A stretch of 64,000 nt of DNA, taken from positions 62,001 through 126,000 of the forward strand of contig NZ_FZOR01000002.1 in NCBI RefSeq assembly GCF_900188445.1, read 5' to 3'. The notes beneath the pieces were generated by a model. The model worked only from the letters and a program-made list of their open reading frames with translations, was not told the DNA's origin and searched no databases. Below are positions 17,263 to 26,661 of the stretch, piece by piece; within the stretch, counting starts at the first letter, position 1, and each line of letters starts with the position of its first letter. The position numbers and the translations under genes were made by a program. The DNA comes from Actinomadura meyerae (GTDB lineage Bacteria > Actinomycetota > Actinomycetes > Streptosporangiales > Streptosporangiaceae).

Positions 17263-17914
17263 CGGCCGAGCTCCCCTCATGGTCGTCGGAAGATTCACCA
17301 CAGGTCCTGCACTTCATCGAGACCCGCCTGCCGCGCGTGGTCCAGCCGTCGCGGGCGAGGCGTCCGACGACGTCGACGAGGAGCCGGCGCTCCACCCGCT
17401 TGATGCGCTCGTGCAGGGAGTCTTCGTCGTCATGCCAGCCCACGGGGACGGTCTCCTGGGCGATGACGGGTCCGGTGTCCACGCCTTCGTCGACGAAGTG
17501 AACCGTACAGCCCGTGACCTTCACGCCGTAGGCCAGGGCGTCCCGTACGGCGTGCGCGCCGGGGAACGCGGGCAGCAGCGCGGGATGGGTGTTGACCGTC
17601 CGGCCGCCGAAGCGGGCGAGGAACCGGGGGCCGAGGATCTTCATGAAGCCGGCGGAGACGACGAGGTCGGGTTCGTGCTTCGCGACGGCCTCGGTGAGCG
17701 CGGCGTCCCACTCCTCGCGGGACGGGAAATCCGGAACGCAGACCGTGAAAGTGGGCAAACCCACATGCTCCGCGCGCTCGGTTCCGGCGATACCGGGGCG
17801 GTCCGCCCCCACGGCCACGACTTCGGCCCCGTAGGCTGGATCCGCGCACGCGTCGAGCAGCGCTTGTAGGTTGGTCCCCGCGCCGGAGACGAGGACGACG
17901 AGCCGGGCGGACAC
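17243..17914 (-). CDS. purN: Phosphoribosylglycinamide formyltransferase
   Basis: A 223-residue GAR transformylase using 10-formyl-THF from FolD. It contains [18 protein letters not shown] (GAR phosphate loop), [12 protein letters not shown], the catalytic [20 protein letters not shown] (Asn, His) and [16 protein letters not shown] with the essential Asp. I chose GTG 17914, five bases after GGGGAG; ATG 17917 is too close to that site. An odd C-terminal tail of about 24 residues contains a CRTC pair and ends in a Ser/Gly/Asp-rich stretch that overlaps the purH start. Confidence 0.95.
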   Translation of the reverse strand: MSARLVVLVSGAGTNLQALLDACADPAYGAEVVAVGADRPGIAGTERAEHVGLPTFTVCVPDFPSREEWDAALTEAVAKHEPDLVVSAGFMKILGPRFLARFGGRTVNTHPALLPAFPGAHAVRDALAYGVKVTGCTVHFVDEGVDTGPVIAQETVPVGWHDDEDSLHERIKRVERRLLVDVVGRLARDGWTTRGRRVSMKCRTCGESSDDHEGSSAGESGGD

Positions 17915-18045
17915 CATGACTCCCCGGTGGACGTTGACGGGATGTGCGGCCACCACGCAGCCTATCGGGCCGCTTCGGCGCCGCTTCACCGCAGATCCGG
18001 CCGGGTCGGCCGGCGGATCCCCCCACGGCCAGGAGGAGACGGACA

Positions 18046-18516
18046 GTGACCGAGCAGCAGGGCCGCGAGGCCCGTCCCGAGGACCGCCCGGACGGGCGGC
18101 CGGCGGGAGAGCCGCCCGCGGGGCCCTCGCAGGCGCGGCAGGCCGGCGTGCGGGCCCTGTGGCTCGGCGGCATCGCGCTGCTGACCGCGCTGTTCTTCTA
18201 CCCGCTCGGCCTCGTGCTCGGCGTCGCGGCGATCGTCATCGGGCTCAGGGCCCGCCGGCAGGCCCGCGCGGCCCGCGAGACCGTACCGGGCGCCCTCCCC
18301 GGCATCGTGATGGGCGCCGTCGGCCTCGGCATGTCGCTGGTGATGGTCGCGATGGCGGTGTTCCTGCGGACGGAGTTCAGCGGCTACTGGGACTGCGTCA
18401 ACGCCGCCAACACCCACACCGACCGGCAGGCGTGCCAGGACGAGTACTACCCGAAGATCGAGAAGAAGCTCGACCTGCCGCCCGGCTGGATGGACCAGTA
18501 CGGCCACCTGCTCTGA
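18046..18516 (+). CDS. DUF4190-like small membrane protein
   Basis: A 156-residue protein. A hydrophilic Pro/Arg/Glu-rich N-terminus (residues 1-38) precedes two membrane segments: ALWLGGIALLTALFFYPLGLVLG (about 42-66) and PGIVMGAVGLGMSLVMVAMAVFL (about 86-108). An extracytoplasmic tail with two cysteines (DCVNAAN..., RQACQDEYYPK) follows. GTG 18046 follows AGGAGGAG. The paired helices and the cysteine tail are typical of DUF4190-type actinobacterial envelope proteins. It lies between two minus-strand genes in its own unit. No function is known. Confidence 0.75.
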   Translation: MTEQQGREARPEDRPDGRPAGEPPAGPSQARQAGVRALWLGGIALLTALFFYPLGLVLGVAAIVIGLRARRQARAARETVPGALPGIVMGAVGLGMSLVMVAMAVFLRTEFSGYWDCVNAANTHTDRQACQDEYYPKIEKKLDLPPGWMDQYGHLL

Positions 18517-18562
18517 CCGCCCGTTCCCGGACCGCCCGACCCCGCGCCTGACCGGGGCGCGG

Positions 18563-20440
18563 CTACTCGTCCCGCTCCGGCTCCTCGCGCAGGACGTAGA
18601 TCGCGCCGCCCCGGTTCTCGGTGCGGTTCGGGTCCGCGCGGGGCGGCGGGACGGGGCGGCGCGGCTCGGCCGGCTCGGGTTCGGGCTCGTCCACGAGATG
18701 GCCCTCGACGACGATCGTGCCGTCGCCCGGCGAATGCGCCAGCGGGGGCGCCGGGTCGGAGGCCGGCGCGGGCGCGGGCCGCTCCGGGGCCAGGTCGGGC
18801 AGCGGATCGGTGCCCGCTCCGGCCGCCCCGCGCCGCCGGGGCCGCCGCGGCGCGAGGACGGGCTCGGCCTCCTCGAACTCCAGCGGCCCGGGCGCGTGCG
18901 GTGCCCGCGGCGCCTCCTCCGCGGGCCGCGCGGGCAGGTCGTAGTCGCCGGGAACGGGCGCCGACAGCGGCACCGGCAGCGGCGCCGCGCCCGGCTCGGG
19001 CCGGACGGCGGGCTTCGCCGCCCGCCTCCCGGCCTTCCCCGCCTTCTTCCCGGCCTTCCCCGCCTTCTCGGCCTTCCCCGCCCTCGCGGCCTTCTTCGCG
19101 GCCTTCCGCGAGGTCTTCTCGGGGGCGCGCGCGGGACGGCGCAGCACCATCCAGTTCGCCACCCACGCGGCGATCGCGGCCGAGATGCCCACCTCCAGCG
19201 CCGCCAGCAGCCCCACCTGCCAGGCGGACGGCCCCACGGTCGCCATCCGGCCGCCGCCTAGCGGCCCGCCCGACAGCGCGCTCAGCAGCGCCGCCACGGC
19301 CCCGGTCAGCGCCCCGGACAGGAACCCCCACAGCGGCGCGCCCTCCGCGACCGGGCTCGGCATCGACCGGATCGTGAGGGTGCCGCCGACCGCGCCCGCG
19401 ACGAACGGCGCGGCCAGCGCGAGCAGCGACAGGGCGGGCGCCGGGCCCGGCTGCGGCAGCGCCGCGAGCGGCGGGAAGGCGGGCACCGCGTCCAGGAAGA
19501 CGCCGGTCGGGGAGACGCTCGTCCCCGCGCCGACCGAGAAGCCCGGCCCGACCGCGTACGCCATCCCCCAGATCACCGCGTTCGGCAGGAACGCCAGCTC
19601 GACCAGCAGCAGCAGGACGCCGCCGACGACTCCCGGGGCGAGCATGCCGTACAGGTCGTCGGCCGCGGCGATGTTCATGGCGAGCGCCACGGCGACGAGC
19701 ACCGCGCCCGAGGCGAGCAGCACGCCGAGCGCGCCCGCGACCCCGATCACCAGCGAGCGGGGCCGCTCCGGCAGCAGCCGCAGCAGCGCGCCCAGGCCCG
19801 ACCTGACCCGCCGTCCGCGCGCCTCCGCCGCGACCTGCGCGGCGACGACCGCGCGGGCGGCGCCGAGGCCGCCCGCGATGACGGCGACGAGCAGGCAGCC
19901 GGCGAGCGCCTGCCACGCCGACGAGCGCACCTCGTCCGAGGAGGCCGCGAGCGCGAGCAGGACGCCCAGCGCCGCGTAGGGCACGGCCAGCGCCGCCGCG
20001 ACGTGCACGACCGCGATGCGGGGGCGGCGCCGCAGCCCGGCGACGCGGATCATCCATCCGCCGCCCCGGTACAGCAGGACGCCGGGCAGGACGAGCACGC
20101 CGAGCGGCAGCAGCCCGACCCGCCCCTGCCCGTAGGAGAAGCCCGCGTGGTGGGCGACCAGCCAGAAGTTCACGGCCGTCCGGAACACCCCGGACATCCC
20201 GTTGCCCATCGCGGTCTTCGGCGCCGCGATCCAGCCGATGAGCGTGATCGTGGTGAGCACCGCCAGGCCGATGCCGACGCACCACAGCGCCGCGACCAGT
20301 CCCGTCACGTACAGCGGGCGGGCGGCCTCGGGCGGCGCGGCGGGCGCGGCTTCGGCGCCGGCGCGGCCGGTCTCGCTCTTGGCCGGCGGGTCCGTCGCCG
20401 GCCGCCGCTGCGGGCGCCGCCCGGGGGTCTTGTCGCTCAC
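18563..20440 (-). CDS. perM: PerM-like (DUF6350) polytopic cell-division protein
   Basis: A 625-residue membrane protein of the DUF6350 family, named PerM (Rv0955) in Mycobacterium, where it is linked to division and persistence. Roughly 8-10 membrane segments occupy residues 45-430, including GLVAALWCVGIGLAVLTTITL and a conserved-looking FWLVAHHAGFSYGQG. The C-terminal 190 residues are soluble: a Lys/Ala-rich stretch with repeated KAGKAGK-type units, then a Pro/Glu-rich acidic tail. GTG 20440 follows GGAGC. Its position next to sucCD matches actinobacterial synteny. The family call rests on recognition of context and fold. Confidence 0.8.
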   Translation of the reverse strand: MSDKTPGRRPQRRPATDPPAKSETGRAGAEAAPAAPPEAARPLYVTGLVAALWCVGIGLAVLTTITLIGWIAAPKTAMGNGMSGVFRTAVNFWLVAHHAGFSYGQGRVGLLPLGVLVLPGVLLYRGGGWMIRVAGLRRRPRIAVVHVAAALAVPYAALGVLLALAASSDEVRSSAWQALAGCLLVAVIAGGLGAARAVVAAQVAAEARGRRVRSGLGALLRLLPERPRSLVIGVAGALGVLLASGAVLVAVALAMNIAAADDLYGMLAPGVVGGVLLLLVELAFLPNAVIWGMAYAVGPGFSVGAGTSVSPTGVFLDAVPAFPPLAALPQPGPAPALSLLALAAPFVAGAVGGTLTIRSMPSPVAEGAPLWGFLSGALTGAVAALLSALSGGPLGGGRMATVGPSAWQVGLLAALEVGISAAIAAWVANWMVLRRPARAPEKTSRKAAKKAARAGKAEKAGKAGKKAGKAGRRAAKPAVRPEPGAAPLPVPLSAPVPGDYDLPARPAEEAPRAPHAPGPLEFEEAEPVLAPRRPRRRGAAGAGTDPLPDLAPERPAPAPASDPAPPLAHSPGDGTIVVEGHLVDEPEPEPAEPRRPVPPPRADPNRTENRGGAIYVLREEPERDE

Positions 20441-20563
20441 CGCTCCATGCTGGCACCCCCGCCGGCCCGCGCCCGGTCCGCGCGCCCGGCGTGTCGCCTT
20501 TGTCATCGGGGCTCCCGTCTCCGGAGCCCGCGCGACCGGCGCCCGCGGCCGGAGGGGCGGATG

Positions 20564-20607
20564 CGAAAGGACGCCCGGGCCGCCGGGGCGGCTCGGGCGT
20601 CCTTTCG
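20564..20607 (-). terminator. Strong terminator downstream of sucD
   Basis: A 21-bp stem with one mismatch: 20564-20584 pairs with 20587-20607, leaving a two-base apex that would open to a tetraloop. CGAAAGGACGCCCG is in the left arm. It lies 17 bases past the sucD stop. Confidence 0.8.
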
Positions 20608-20623
20608 GTGGTCCCGCGCGGGG

Positions 20624-21517
20624 TCAGAGGTTCTGCATGATCTCCCGCATGAGGACGGCGGTCTCGCTCGGGGTCTTGCCGACCCGGACGCCGACCTTCT
20701 CCAGGGCCTCCTTCTTCGCCTGCGCGGTGCCGGCGGAGCCGGACACGATCGCGCCCGCGTGGCCCATGGTCTTGCCCTCCGGGGCGGTGAACCCGGCGAC
20801 GTAGCCGACGACCGGCTTGGTCACGTGCTGCTCGATGTAGGCGGCGGCGCGCTCCTCGGCGTCGCCCCCGATCTCACCGATCATCACGATCGCGTCGGTG
20901 TCCGGGTCGTCCTGGAACGCCTGGAGGGCATCGATGTGGGTGGTCCCGATGACGGGGTCGCCGCCGATGCCGACGCACGTCGTGAAGCCGATGTCGCGCA
21001 GCTCGTACATCATCTGGTACGTCAGCGTCCCGGACTTGGACACGAGGCCGATGCGGCCGGGCGTGGTGATGTCGGCCGGGATGATGCCGGCGTTCGACTT
21101 GCCGGGGGACGCGATGCCGGGGCAGTTCGGCCCGATGATGCGGGTCTTGTTGCCCTTCCGCTCGGCGTACGCCCAGAAGTGCGCGGTGTCGTGCACCGGG
21201 ATGCCCTCGGTGATGACGACGCACAGCGGGATCTCGGCGTCGATCGCCTCGACGACGGCGTCCTTGGTGAACTTCGGCGGGACGAACACGACCGACACGT
21301 CCGCGCCGGTCTGCTCCATGGCCTCCTTGACGGTGCCGAACACCGGGAGGGAGGTGCCGTCGAAGTCGACCGACTGGCCGGCCTTGCGGGCGTTCACGCC
21401 GCCGACGACCTGGGCGCCGGACGCGAGCATCCGGCGGCCGTGCTTGGTGCCCTCGGAGCCGGTGATGCCCTGCACGATGATCTTGCTGTTCTCGGTGAGC
21501 CAGATGGCCATGCTCAT
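20624..21517 (-). CDS. sucD: Succinyl-CoA synthetase, alpha subunit
   Basis: A 297-residue alpha subunit of ADP-forming succinate-CoA ligase, which makes ATP and succinate in the citric acid cycle. It has the CoA-binding start [36 protein letters not shown], and the phosphohistidine region [13 protein letters not shown]. The ATG at 21517 overlaps the sucC stop by four bases (ATGA), giving translational coupling and a 1:1 subunit ratio. Complete, and followed by a strong hairpin. Confidence 0.97.
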   Translation of the reverse strand: MSMAIWLTENSKIIVQGITGSEGTKHGRRMLASGAQVVGGVNARKAGQSVDFDGTSLPVFGTVKEAMEQTGADVSVVFVPPKFTKDAVVEAIDAEIPLCVVITEGIPVHDTAHFWAYAERKGNKTRIIGPNCPGIASPGKSNAGIIPADITTPGRIGLVSKSGTLTYQMMYELRDIGFTTCVGIGGDPVIGTTHIDALQAFQDDPDTDAIVMIGEIGGDAEERAAAYIEQHVTKPVVGYVAGFTAPEGKTMGHAGAIVSGSAGTAQAKKEALEKVGVRVGKTPSETAVLMREIMQNL

Positions 21518-22692
21518 GCACCTGCCGCTGCGAGTTCGGCGGCGCGCTCGGCCGCCGCGTCCATGGTGTCGACCTGCTGGACGCCGGGCAGCGCCGCGTC
21601 GCTGAGGATCTTGCGGCCGAGCTCGGCGTTGTTGCCGTCGAGCCGGACGACGAGGGGCCGGTCCACGGCCTCGCCGCGGTCGGCCAGGAGCTGGTAGGCG
21701 GAGACGATGCCGTTGGCCACGGCGTCGCAGGCCGTGATGCCGCCGAAGACGTTCACGAAGACCGACTTCACGGCCGCGTCGGACAGGACGATCTCCAGCC
21801 CGTTCGCCATGACCTCGGCGGACGCGCCGCCGCCGATGTCGAGGAAGTTCGCCGGCTTCTGCCCGCCGAACCGCTCGCCCGCGTAGGCGACCACGTCCAG
21901 GGTGGACATGACCAGGCCCGCGCCGTTGCCGATGATGCCGACGCTGCCGTTCAGCTTGACGTAGTTGAGGTCCTTGGCCTTGGCCGCGGCCTCCAGCGGG
22001 TCGGCGGCGGCCTTGTCCTCGTACTTCTCGTGGTCCTGGCGGAACCCGGCGTTGTCGTCCAGGGTGACCTTGCCGTCGAGCGCCTTCACCTGGCCGTCGG
22101 CGGTGAGGATCATCGGGTTCACCTCGACGAGGGAGGCGTCCTCGTCGGTGAACACGGCCCACAGCCGCTCGATCAGCTCGGCGGCGCCGTCCAGGGCCTG
22201 CTCGGGCAGCCGGCCCTGCTCGGCGATGGCGCGGGCCTTGGCCCGGTCGACGCCGTCCAGCGGGGAGACCGGGACCATCGCCAGCCGGTCGTGCGGCACC
22301 TCCTCGATCTCCACGCCGCCCTCGACGGAGCAGATGGACAGGAAGGTGCGGTTGGCGCGGTCGAGCAGGAAGGAGAAGTAGTACTCCTGCGCGATCGCGC
22401 TGCCCTCCTCGACCAGGACCTTGTGGACCGTGTGGCCCTTGATGTCCATGCCGAGGATCTGGCCGGCGAGCGCCTCCGCCTCGTCGGCGTCGTCGGCCAG
22501 CTTCACACCGCCGGCCTTGCCGCGGCCGCCGGTCTTCACCTGCGCCTTGACCACGACCTTCTTGCTGCCCGCGGAGAAGAGCTCTTCCGCGATGGCGCGC
22601 GCTTCCTGGGGAGTATGGGCGACCTTGCCGGTGGGCACCGGTACCCCGTACTCGGCGAAGAGTTCCTTCGCCTGATGTTCGAACAGGTCCAC
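21514..22692 (-). CDS. sucC: Succinyl-CoA synthetase, beta subunit
   Basis: A 392-residue beta subunit carrying the ATP-grasp nucleotide site. It opens with [38 protein letters not shown] is the ATP-grasp loop, followed by [11 protein letters not shown] with metal ligands, and [20 protein letters not shown] near the C-terminus. GTG 22692 lies 7 bases after AAGGAC. Its length equals the family standard. First gene of the sucCD operon. The 298-base divergent region to the GH15-like gene should hold its promoter. Confidence 0.97.
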   Translation of the reverse strand: MDLFEHQAKELFAEYGVPVPTGKVAHTPQEARAIAEELFSAGSKKVVVKAQVKTGGRGKAGGVKLADDADEAEALAGQILGMDIKGHTVHKVLVEEGSAIAQEYYFSFLLDRANRTFLSICSVEGGVEIEEVPHDRLAMVPVSPLDGVDRAKARAIAEQGRLPEQALDGAAELIERLWAVFTDEDASLVEVNPMILTADGQVKALDGKVTLDDNAGFRQDHEKYEDKAAADPLEAAAKAKDLNYVKLNGSVGIIGNGAGLVMSTLDVVAYAGERFGGQKPANFLDIGGGASAEVMANGLEIVLSDAAVKSVFVNVFGGITACDAVANGIVSAYQLLADRGEAVDRPLVVRLDGNNAELGRKILSDAALPGVQQVDTMDAAAERAAELAAAGA

Positions 22693-22990
22693 GAGGGCGT
22701 CCTTAACGGATCGACAGCCAAAGACCACACGAGTCGGCGATCTACACGGGTTTCCGTGCGGCCGGCACTCTGCGGTCCGCTCCGTCGATGCAGCCTAGTC
22801 AACCCGCCCTCATGGTGAGGCCGCCGGGTCCATATGTCACCGGTAGTTCTCCCTCGCGGCAGGTGCGGGCGGACCCCAGGTGTCTCATCCTGAGGGGTGG
22901 GCACGTAGTGGCTCGTGAGGAGGATGAACCAATTGACGTAGTTTGATGTACTTATTCGCTGCGGCGGGGTGTGGCGAAGGGGGCGAACGG

Positions 22991-24553
22991 ATGGCGATGG
23001 CGGAGGAACGGGACGCGTCCCTCACGGCCTCCGTCCGCGCTCGGCCCGACACCGGCGCGACCGCGGTGCCGCCCGCGCGGCGCGGGCCCGAAGGCCGCGG
23101 CGCCGGACCCGGAAGCCCCGGCACTCGCGGCCGAGGCCCGCGGTTCGGCTCCCGCAGGCGGTCGGGGGCCCGCAAGGTCCGCCGCGCGACCGCCCTGCTG
23201 CTCGCCGCCGCGCTCATCGCGACCGGCGGCGCCACGGCGCCCGAACCCACGGCCGGCTCCGGCTGGGCGAGTCCCGGCCTCGTCGGCGGGGGCGGCTGGC
23301 CGTTCTCCGCCGTCCCGCTCTCCCCCGACCAGGCCGAAGGGGCCGCCTACCTGGCGGACAGCTCCGTCGTGCGGCTCGCGGACGGGCGGGTCCGGCTGAT
23401 CCCGTCCGGCGGCGACACGCCCATCACGGTGGACGCGTCCGATCCGCGCGTTGCCAGAGCCGTCCGGTCCGACAACGCCTGGCTCTCGCAGGGCACCATC
23501 CCCACTGGCGGGCAGGGCCAGACCTACCGCGACATGGCGGCGCGCGCGCTGCTCGATCTGCGGCTCCTGACCCGCCCGAACGGGGCGTCTCTCGCCTCCT
23601 GGTACAGCAAGTGGCGGTACTCCTGGCCGCGCGACTCGGCGTTCACCGTTGCCGCGTTCACCGTCACCGGGCATCCGTCGGAAGCCCGCCGCGTCCTGCG
23701 CTTCCTCGCGCGCGCGCAGAACGACAGCGGTATGTGGGCCGCGCGCTACCACGCCGACGGGACGGCGGTCGCCGACGGCCGCGTCCCGCAGCTCGACTCG
23801 CTCGGCTGGGTGCTGTGGGCGGCCTGGTTCTACCGGGTGCAGGCCGGCGCCTCCGACGAGCTGCCCGAGCTGTGGCCGATGGTGCGGCGCGCCGCCGACC
23901 ACCTGGCCCGCTCGCTAGACGCCGAGGGCCTGCCGCCCGCCTCGTCCGACTACTGGGAGCGCGACCCGGGCCGCGAGCAGGACCCGCGCCGCCCCACGCT
24001 CGGCGTCGTCGGCCCCGTGCTGGCGGGCCTGCGGGCCGCCGCCGACCTCGCGGTGATGCGCGGCGAGACCGTCAGGGCCGGCGAGTGGCGGAGCGCGGCG
24101 CAGCGGGTCTCCGACGCCGTGGCCAGGCAGTTCGCGCCCTACGGCTACCCGCGCTCGCCCGTCCCCGGCGGCCTGATGGACACCTCGGTGACGTTCCTCG
24201 CTCCGCCGTTCGCGCCCGGCGAGCCCGGGATCACCGCCGCGATCGGCGACGCCGCCCGCAAGCAGGCGCTGCCGAACGGGGGCGTGCTGCCGGGCGAGCG
24301 CTGGTCCGGCACCCCGGACGTCGCCTGGACCCCGGAGACGGCCCTGTTCGGGCTGAACGCCGCCGCGTCCGGCCGGACGGAGGAGGCGCTGTCCCGGCTG
24401 AGCTGGCTCGCGGCGCACCGCACGTCCCTCGGCGTCCTGCCGGAGAAGGTCGGCCCGGCCGGCAGGCCCGCCGGCCCGGCGCCGCTCGGCTGGACGGCGT
24501 CGCTCGTCCTGCTCAGCCTGTCGGCACTGGAGCACCCGCTGCCCGTCCCGTAG
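22991..24553 (+). CDS. Secreted GH15-like (glucoamylase-type) protein
   Basis: A 520-residue exported protein with an (alpha/alpha)6-barrel. An unusually long cationic N-terminus (about 60 residues, SRRRSGARKVRRA) precedes a signal-like segment TALLLAAALIATGGAT. The barrel contains KWRYSWPRDSAFTVAAF, which matches the W-R-D substrate site of GH15 glucoamylases, then QLDSLGWVLWAAWFY, SSDYWERD and TPDVAWTPETALFGL where the family places its catalytic Glu. ATG 22991 follows AAGGGGG. A nearby TTGACG (22933-22938) may be its -35 element. The sugar substrate is unknown; loss of hydrolase activity cannot be excluded. Confidence 0.75.
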   Translation: MAMAEERDASLTASVRARPDTGATAVPPARRGPEGRGAGPGSPGTRGRGPRFGSRRRSGARKVRRATALLLAAALIATGGATAPEPTAGSGWASPGLVGGGGWPFSAVPLSPDQAEGAAYLADSSVVRLADGRVRLIPSGGDTPITVDASDPRVARAVRSDNAWLSQGTIPTGGQGQTYRDMAARALLDLRLLTRPNGASLASWYSKWRYSWPRDSAFTVAAFTVTGHPSEARRVLRFLARAQNDSGMWAARYHADGTAVADGRVPQLDSLGWVLWAAWFYRVQAGASDELPELWPMVRRAADHLARSLDAEGLPPASSDYWERDPGREQDPRRPTLGVVGPVLAGLRAAADLAVMRGETVRAGEWRSAAQRVSDAVARQFAPYGYPRSPVPGGLMDTSVTFLAPPFAPGEPGITAAIGDAARKQALPNGGVLPGERWSGTPDVAWTPETALFGLNAAASGRTEEALSRLSWLAAHRTSLGVLPEKVGPAGRPAGPAPLGWTASLVLLSLSALEHPLPVP

Positions 24554-24566
24554 CCGGGCCGCCGGC

Positions 24567-24602
24567 CCCTGGCCGAACTGCTCGCCCTAGCCGAACTGCT
24601 CG
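24567..24602. repeat. 18-bp tandem duplication over the tauE stop codon
   Basis: Two adjacent 18-bp units, 24567-24584 and 24585-24602, differ by one base (CCCTGGCC versus CCCTAGCC). The A in the second unit creates the TAG stop (minus strand) of the TauE-like gene. The outer copy therefore duplicates the last codons of the gene beyond its stop. Confidence 0.85.
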
Positions 24603-25354
24603 TAGGCGAGTTTCGCGACGAGCACCGCGACCACGCACAGCAGGATGACGCGGATGAACCCGGCGCCGCGCTTGATCGCCATGCGGGCGCCGAGCTGCGC
24701 GCCGGCCGCGTTGCCCGCGGCCATGCCCAGCCCGACCGCCCACAGCACGTGCCCCTGCGCCGCGAAGACGAGCAGCGCCCCCAGGTTCGTGCACGCGTTG
24801 ATGATCTTGGACGTGGCGGACGCGTCGACGAAGTCCATGCCGAGCAGCGCGGTGAACGCCACGACCAGGAACGTCCCGGTGCCGGGGCCGACGAGCCCGT
24901 CGTAGAAGGCGATGGCGACGCCGGGGACGAGCACCGCGGCGGCGACCCGGCGGCGGGTCCGCAGCACCGGCCGCGGCGCCCGGCCGAGATCGGGCTTCAG
25001 CACCACGATCGCGGCCACCGACAGCAGCACGACCATGATGACCGGCTTGAGGACCTCCGAGGAGATCACCGTCGCGCACAGCGCCCCGCCCGCCGCGCAG
25101 CACACCGCGAGGACCCCCGCCGGGACGGCGACGCGGACGTCCGGCTTGGCCCTGCGCGCGTAGGCGACGGCGGCCGACGCCGTGCCCGCGATCGAGCCGA
25201 GCTTGTTGGTGGCGAGCGCCGCGGCGACCGGCTGGCCCGGGTTGGCCAGCAGCAGCGCGGGCAGCTGGATCAGCCCGCCCCCGCCCACCACCGCGTCGAC
25301 CCAGCCGGCCGCGACGGCGGCGGCCAGCAGCATGAGGACCTGCTCGGCGTGCAC
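24587..25354 (-). CDS. TauE/SafE-family membrane permease
   Basis: A 255-residue permease of the TauE/SafE (sulfite/organosulfonate exporter) family. It has the typical 7-8 membrane segments and both family repeats: GWVDAVVGGGGLIQLPALLL at the N-terminus (the GxxxGxGGGxxxxP-like motif) and VGPGTGTFLVVAFTALLGMDF in the second half. GTG 25354 follows GGGAG. The substrate is unresolved; family members move sulfite, sulfoacetate or other small anions. It is transcribed alone, convergent with the GH15-like gene. Confidence 0.88.
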   Translation of the reverse strand: MHAEQVLMLLAAAVAAGWVDAVVGGGGLIQLPALLLANPGQPVAAALATNKLGSIAGTASAAVAYARRAKPDVRVAVPAGVLAVCCAAGGALCATVISSEVLKPVIMVVLLSVAAIVVLKPDLGRAPRPVLRTRRRVAAAVLVPGVAIAFYDGLVGPGTGTFLVVAFTALLGMDFVDASATSKIINACTNLGALLVFAAQGHVLWAVGLGMAAGNAAGAQLGARMAIKRGAGFIRVILLCVVAVLVAKLAYEQFG

Positions 25355-25446
25355 GGGGACTCCCGGGGGTAAGGAGTGAACTTGAGATCACTCGTTACCC
25401 TAGCGGTGCGCCCGGACGCGTCACGAAGCCCGGTCACCGGAGCCGG

Positions 25447-25992
25447 TCACGACGCAGGCCACTCGTCGGCGAGGACGGCCCAGACCTGGACGTCCCTGCG
25501 CTCACCGCCCAGCGTGAACGCCTGGCGACGCACCCCCTCGCAGGTCATGCCGAGGCGCTCCGCGACCGCCGCGCTCGCGGTGTTGCGCGGATCGCACAGC
25601 CACTCGGCCCGGTGCAGGCCCCGCACACCGAACGCCCAGTCGATCATGTGGCGGACGGCCGTGGTGACCAGCCCCCGCCCGCGCGCCCCGGCCGCGAGCC
25701 AGACGCCCACCTCGCAGGTGCCCTGGACGGCGTCGAACGTCCGGAAGAGCGTCCCGCCCTGGAGGGCGCCGCCGACCCAGATGCCGTAGATGCGCCCTCG
25801 ATCGGCGGCCTGCTTGTCCGCGTACGCCTGGAGGAAATCCCGGGCCGTCTCGTCGTCCACGACCGTCCGCGCCCACGGGATGTACTCGGCGATGTCGGCG
25901 CGGACGTCCCGCGCGTGCTCGGCGAACTCCGCCGCCTGCCACGGTTCCAGCGGGCGGAGCTCGGCGCCGTCGGCGAGCGTGAGGGCGAACAT
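25447..25992 (-). CDS. GNAT-family acetyltransferase (RimJ/RimL type)
   Basis: A 181-residue acetyltransferase: LRPLEPWQAAEFAEHARDVRADI at the N-terminus, the central strand GTCEVGVWLAAGARGRGLVTTAVRHMIDWAF with the R-G-x-G-L acetyl-CoA loop, and NTASAAVAERLGMTCEGVRR. It acetylates a terminal amine or small molecule, not identifiable here. ATG 25992 was chosen because a longer frame would run through the operator and the divergent tetR gene. Being divergent from tetR and sharing the 26-bp operator, it is probably repressed by that regulator. Confidence 0.88.
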   Translation of the reverse strand: MFALTLADGAELRPLEPWQAAEFAEHARDVRADIAEYIPWARTVVDDETARDFLQAYADKQAADRGRIYGIWVGGALQGGTLFRTFDAVQGTCEVGVWLAAGARGRGLVTTAVRHMIDWAFGVRGLHRAEWLCDPRNTASAAVAERLGMTCEGVRRQAFTLGGERRDVQVWAVLADEWPAS

Positions 25993-26006
25993 CGGGCCTC
26001 CAGGGA

Positions 26007-26032
26007 GTACATACCGAACGTTTGTTATGTAC
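26007..26032. promoter_or_regulatory. TetR-type operator, 26-bp palindrome
   Basis: Arms GTACATA and TATGTAC frame a core with central AACGTT. Eleven of thirteen base pairs match. It sits between the divergent GNAT and tetR starts, so one bound repressor dimer would cover both promoters. Confidence 0.8.
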
Positions 26033-26041
26033 CCTACGGGA

Positions 26042-26641
26042 ATGCCCGCCCGAGGTGACCACGACGCCCGCCGCCGGGACGTGTCCGAGGCCGTCTGGCG
26101 CGTCCTCGCCGAGCACGGCTTCGGCGGGCTGACCCTGCGCGCCGTCGCGGCCGAGATGGGCGCCTCCACCGGCCTGCTCACGCACTACTTCCCGAACAAG
26201 AGGGCGCTCGTCGCGCACGCGCTCGACGTGGCGGACGAGCGCACCGCGAACCGCCCCTTGCACACCGCCCGGCCGGGCCTGCCCGCCCTGCGCGCCGCCC
26301 TTCTGGACGTCCTGTGCCTCACCCCCGCCGCCACGGCCATGAACCGGGTGTGGGTCAGCTCCTGGGACGCCTCGCTCGCCGACCCCGACCTCGCGGCCCG
26401 CCAGAAGGACCGCTACGACGCCTGGCGCCGCCGCCTCCGCCCGCACGTCGCGGAGGCGATGGCGCGCGGCGAACTGCCCGCCTCCCGCGACGCGGACGAG
26501 GTCGTCGCGTCCGCCGCCGCCTTCGCGCACGGGCTCGTCGTGCACGCCCTGTTCGACCCGGCCGCCTTCCCGCCCGACCGCCAGACCGCCATGCTCGACG
26601 CCTTCCTGGCGTCCCTGGCACCGCCCTCCCCGGCGGGCTGA
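26042..26641 (+). CDS. TetR/AcrR-family regulator
   Basis: A 199-residue repressor. The HTH (about residues 15-60) reads VSEAVWRVLAEHGFGGLTLRAVAAEMGASTGLLTHYFPNKRALVAHAL across positions, the standard TetR_N pattern. The C-terminal ligand domain is of the BetI/TetR_C_6 kind (MNRVWVSSWDASLADPDLA). ATG 26042 lies ten bases after a clear palindromic operator. Autorepression and control of the divergent acetyltransferase are inferred from layout. Confidence 0.9.
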   Translation: MPARGDHDARRRDVSEAVWRVLAEHGFGGLTLRAVAAEMGASTGLLTHYFPNKRALVAHALDVADERTANRPLHTARPGLPALRAALLDVLCLTPAATAMNRVWVSSWDASLADPDLAARQKDRYDAWRRRLRPHVAEAMARGELPASRDADEVVASAAAFAHGLVVHALFDPAAFPPDRQTAMLDAFLASLAPPSPAG

Positions 26642-26661
26642 GGACGCGCGATGCTGGAGGC

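Noticed and set aside
22924..22941. Five-codon ORF ATGAACCAATTGACGTAG after GAGGAGG, ahead of the GH15-like gene
   Set aside because: The GGAGG directly touches the ATG, leaving no spacing, and the TTGACG inside looks more like a promoter element.
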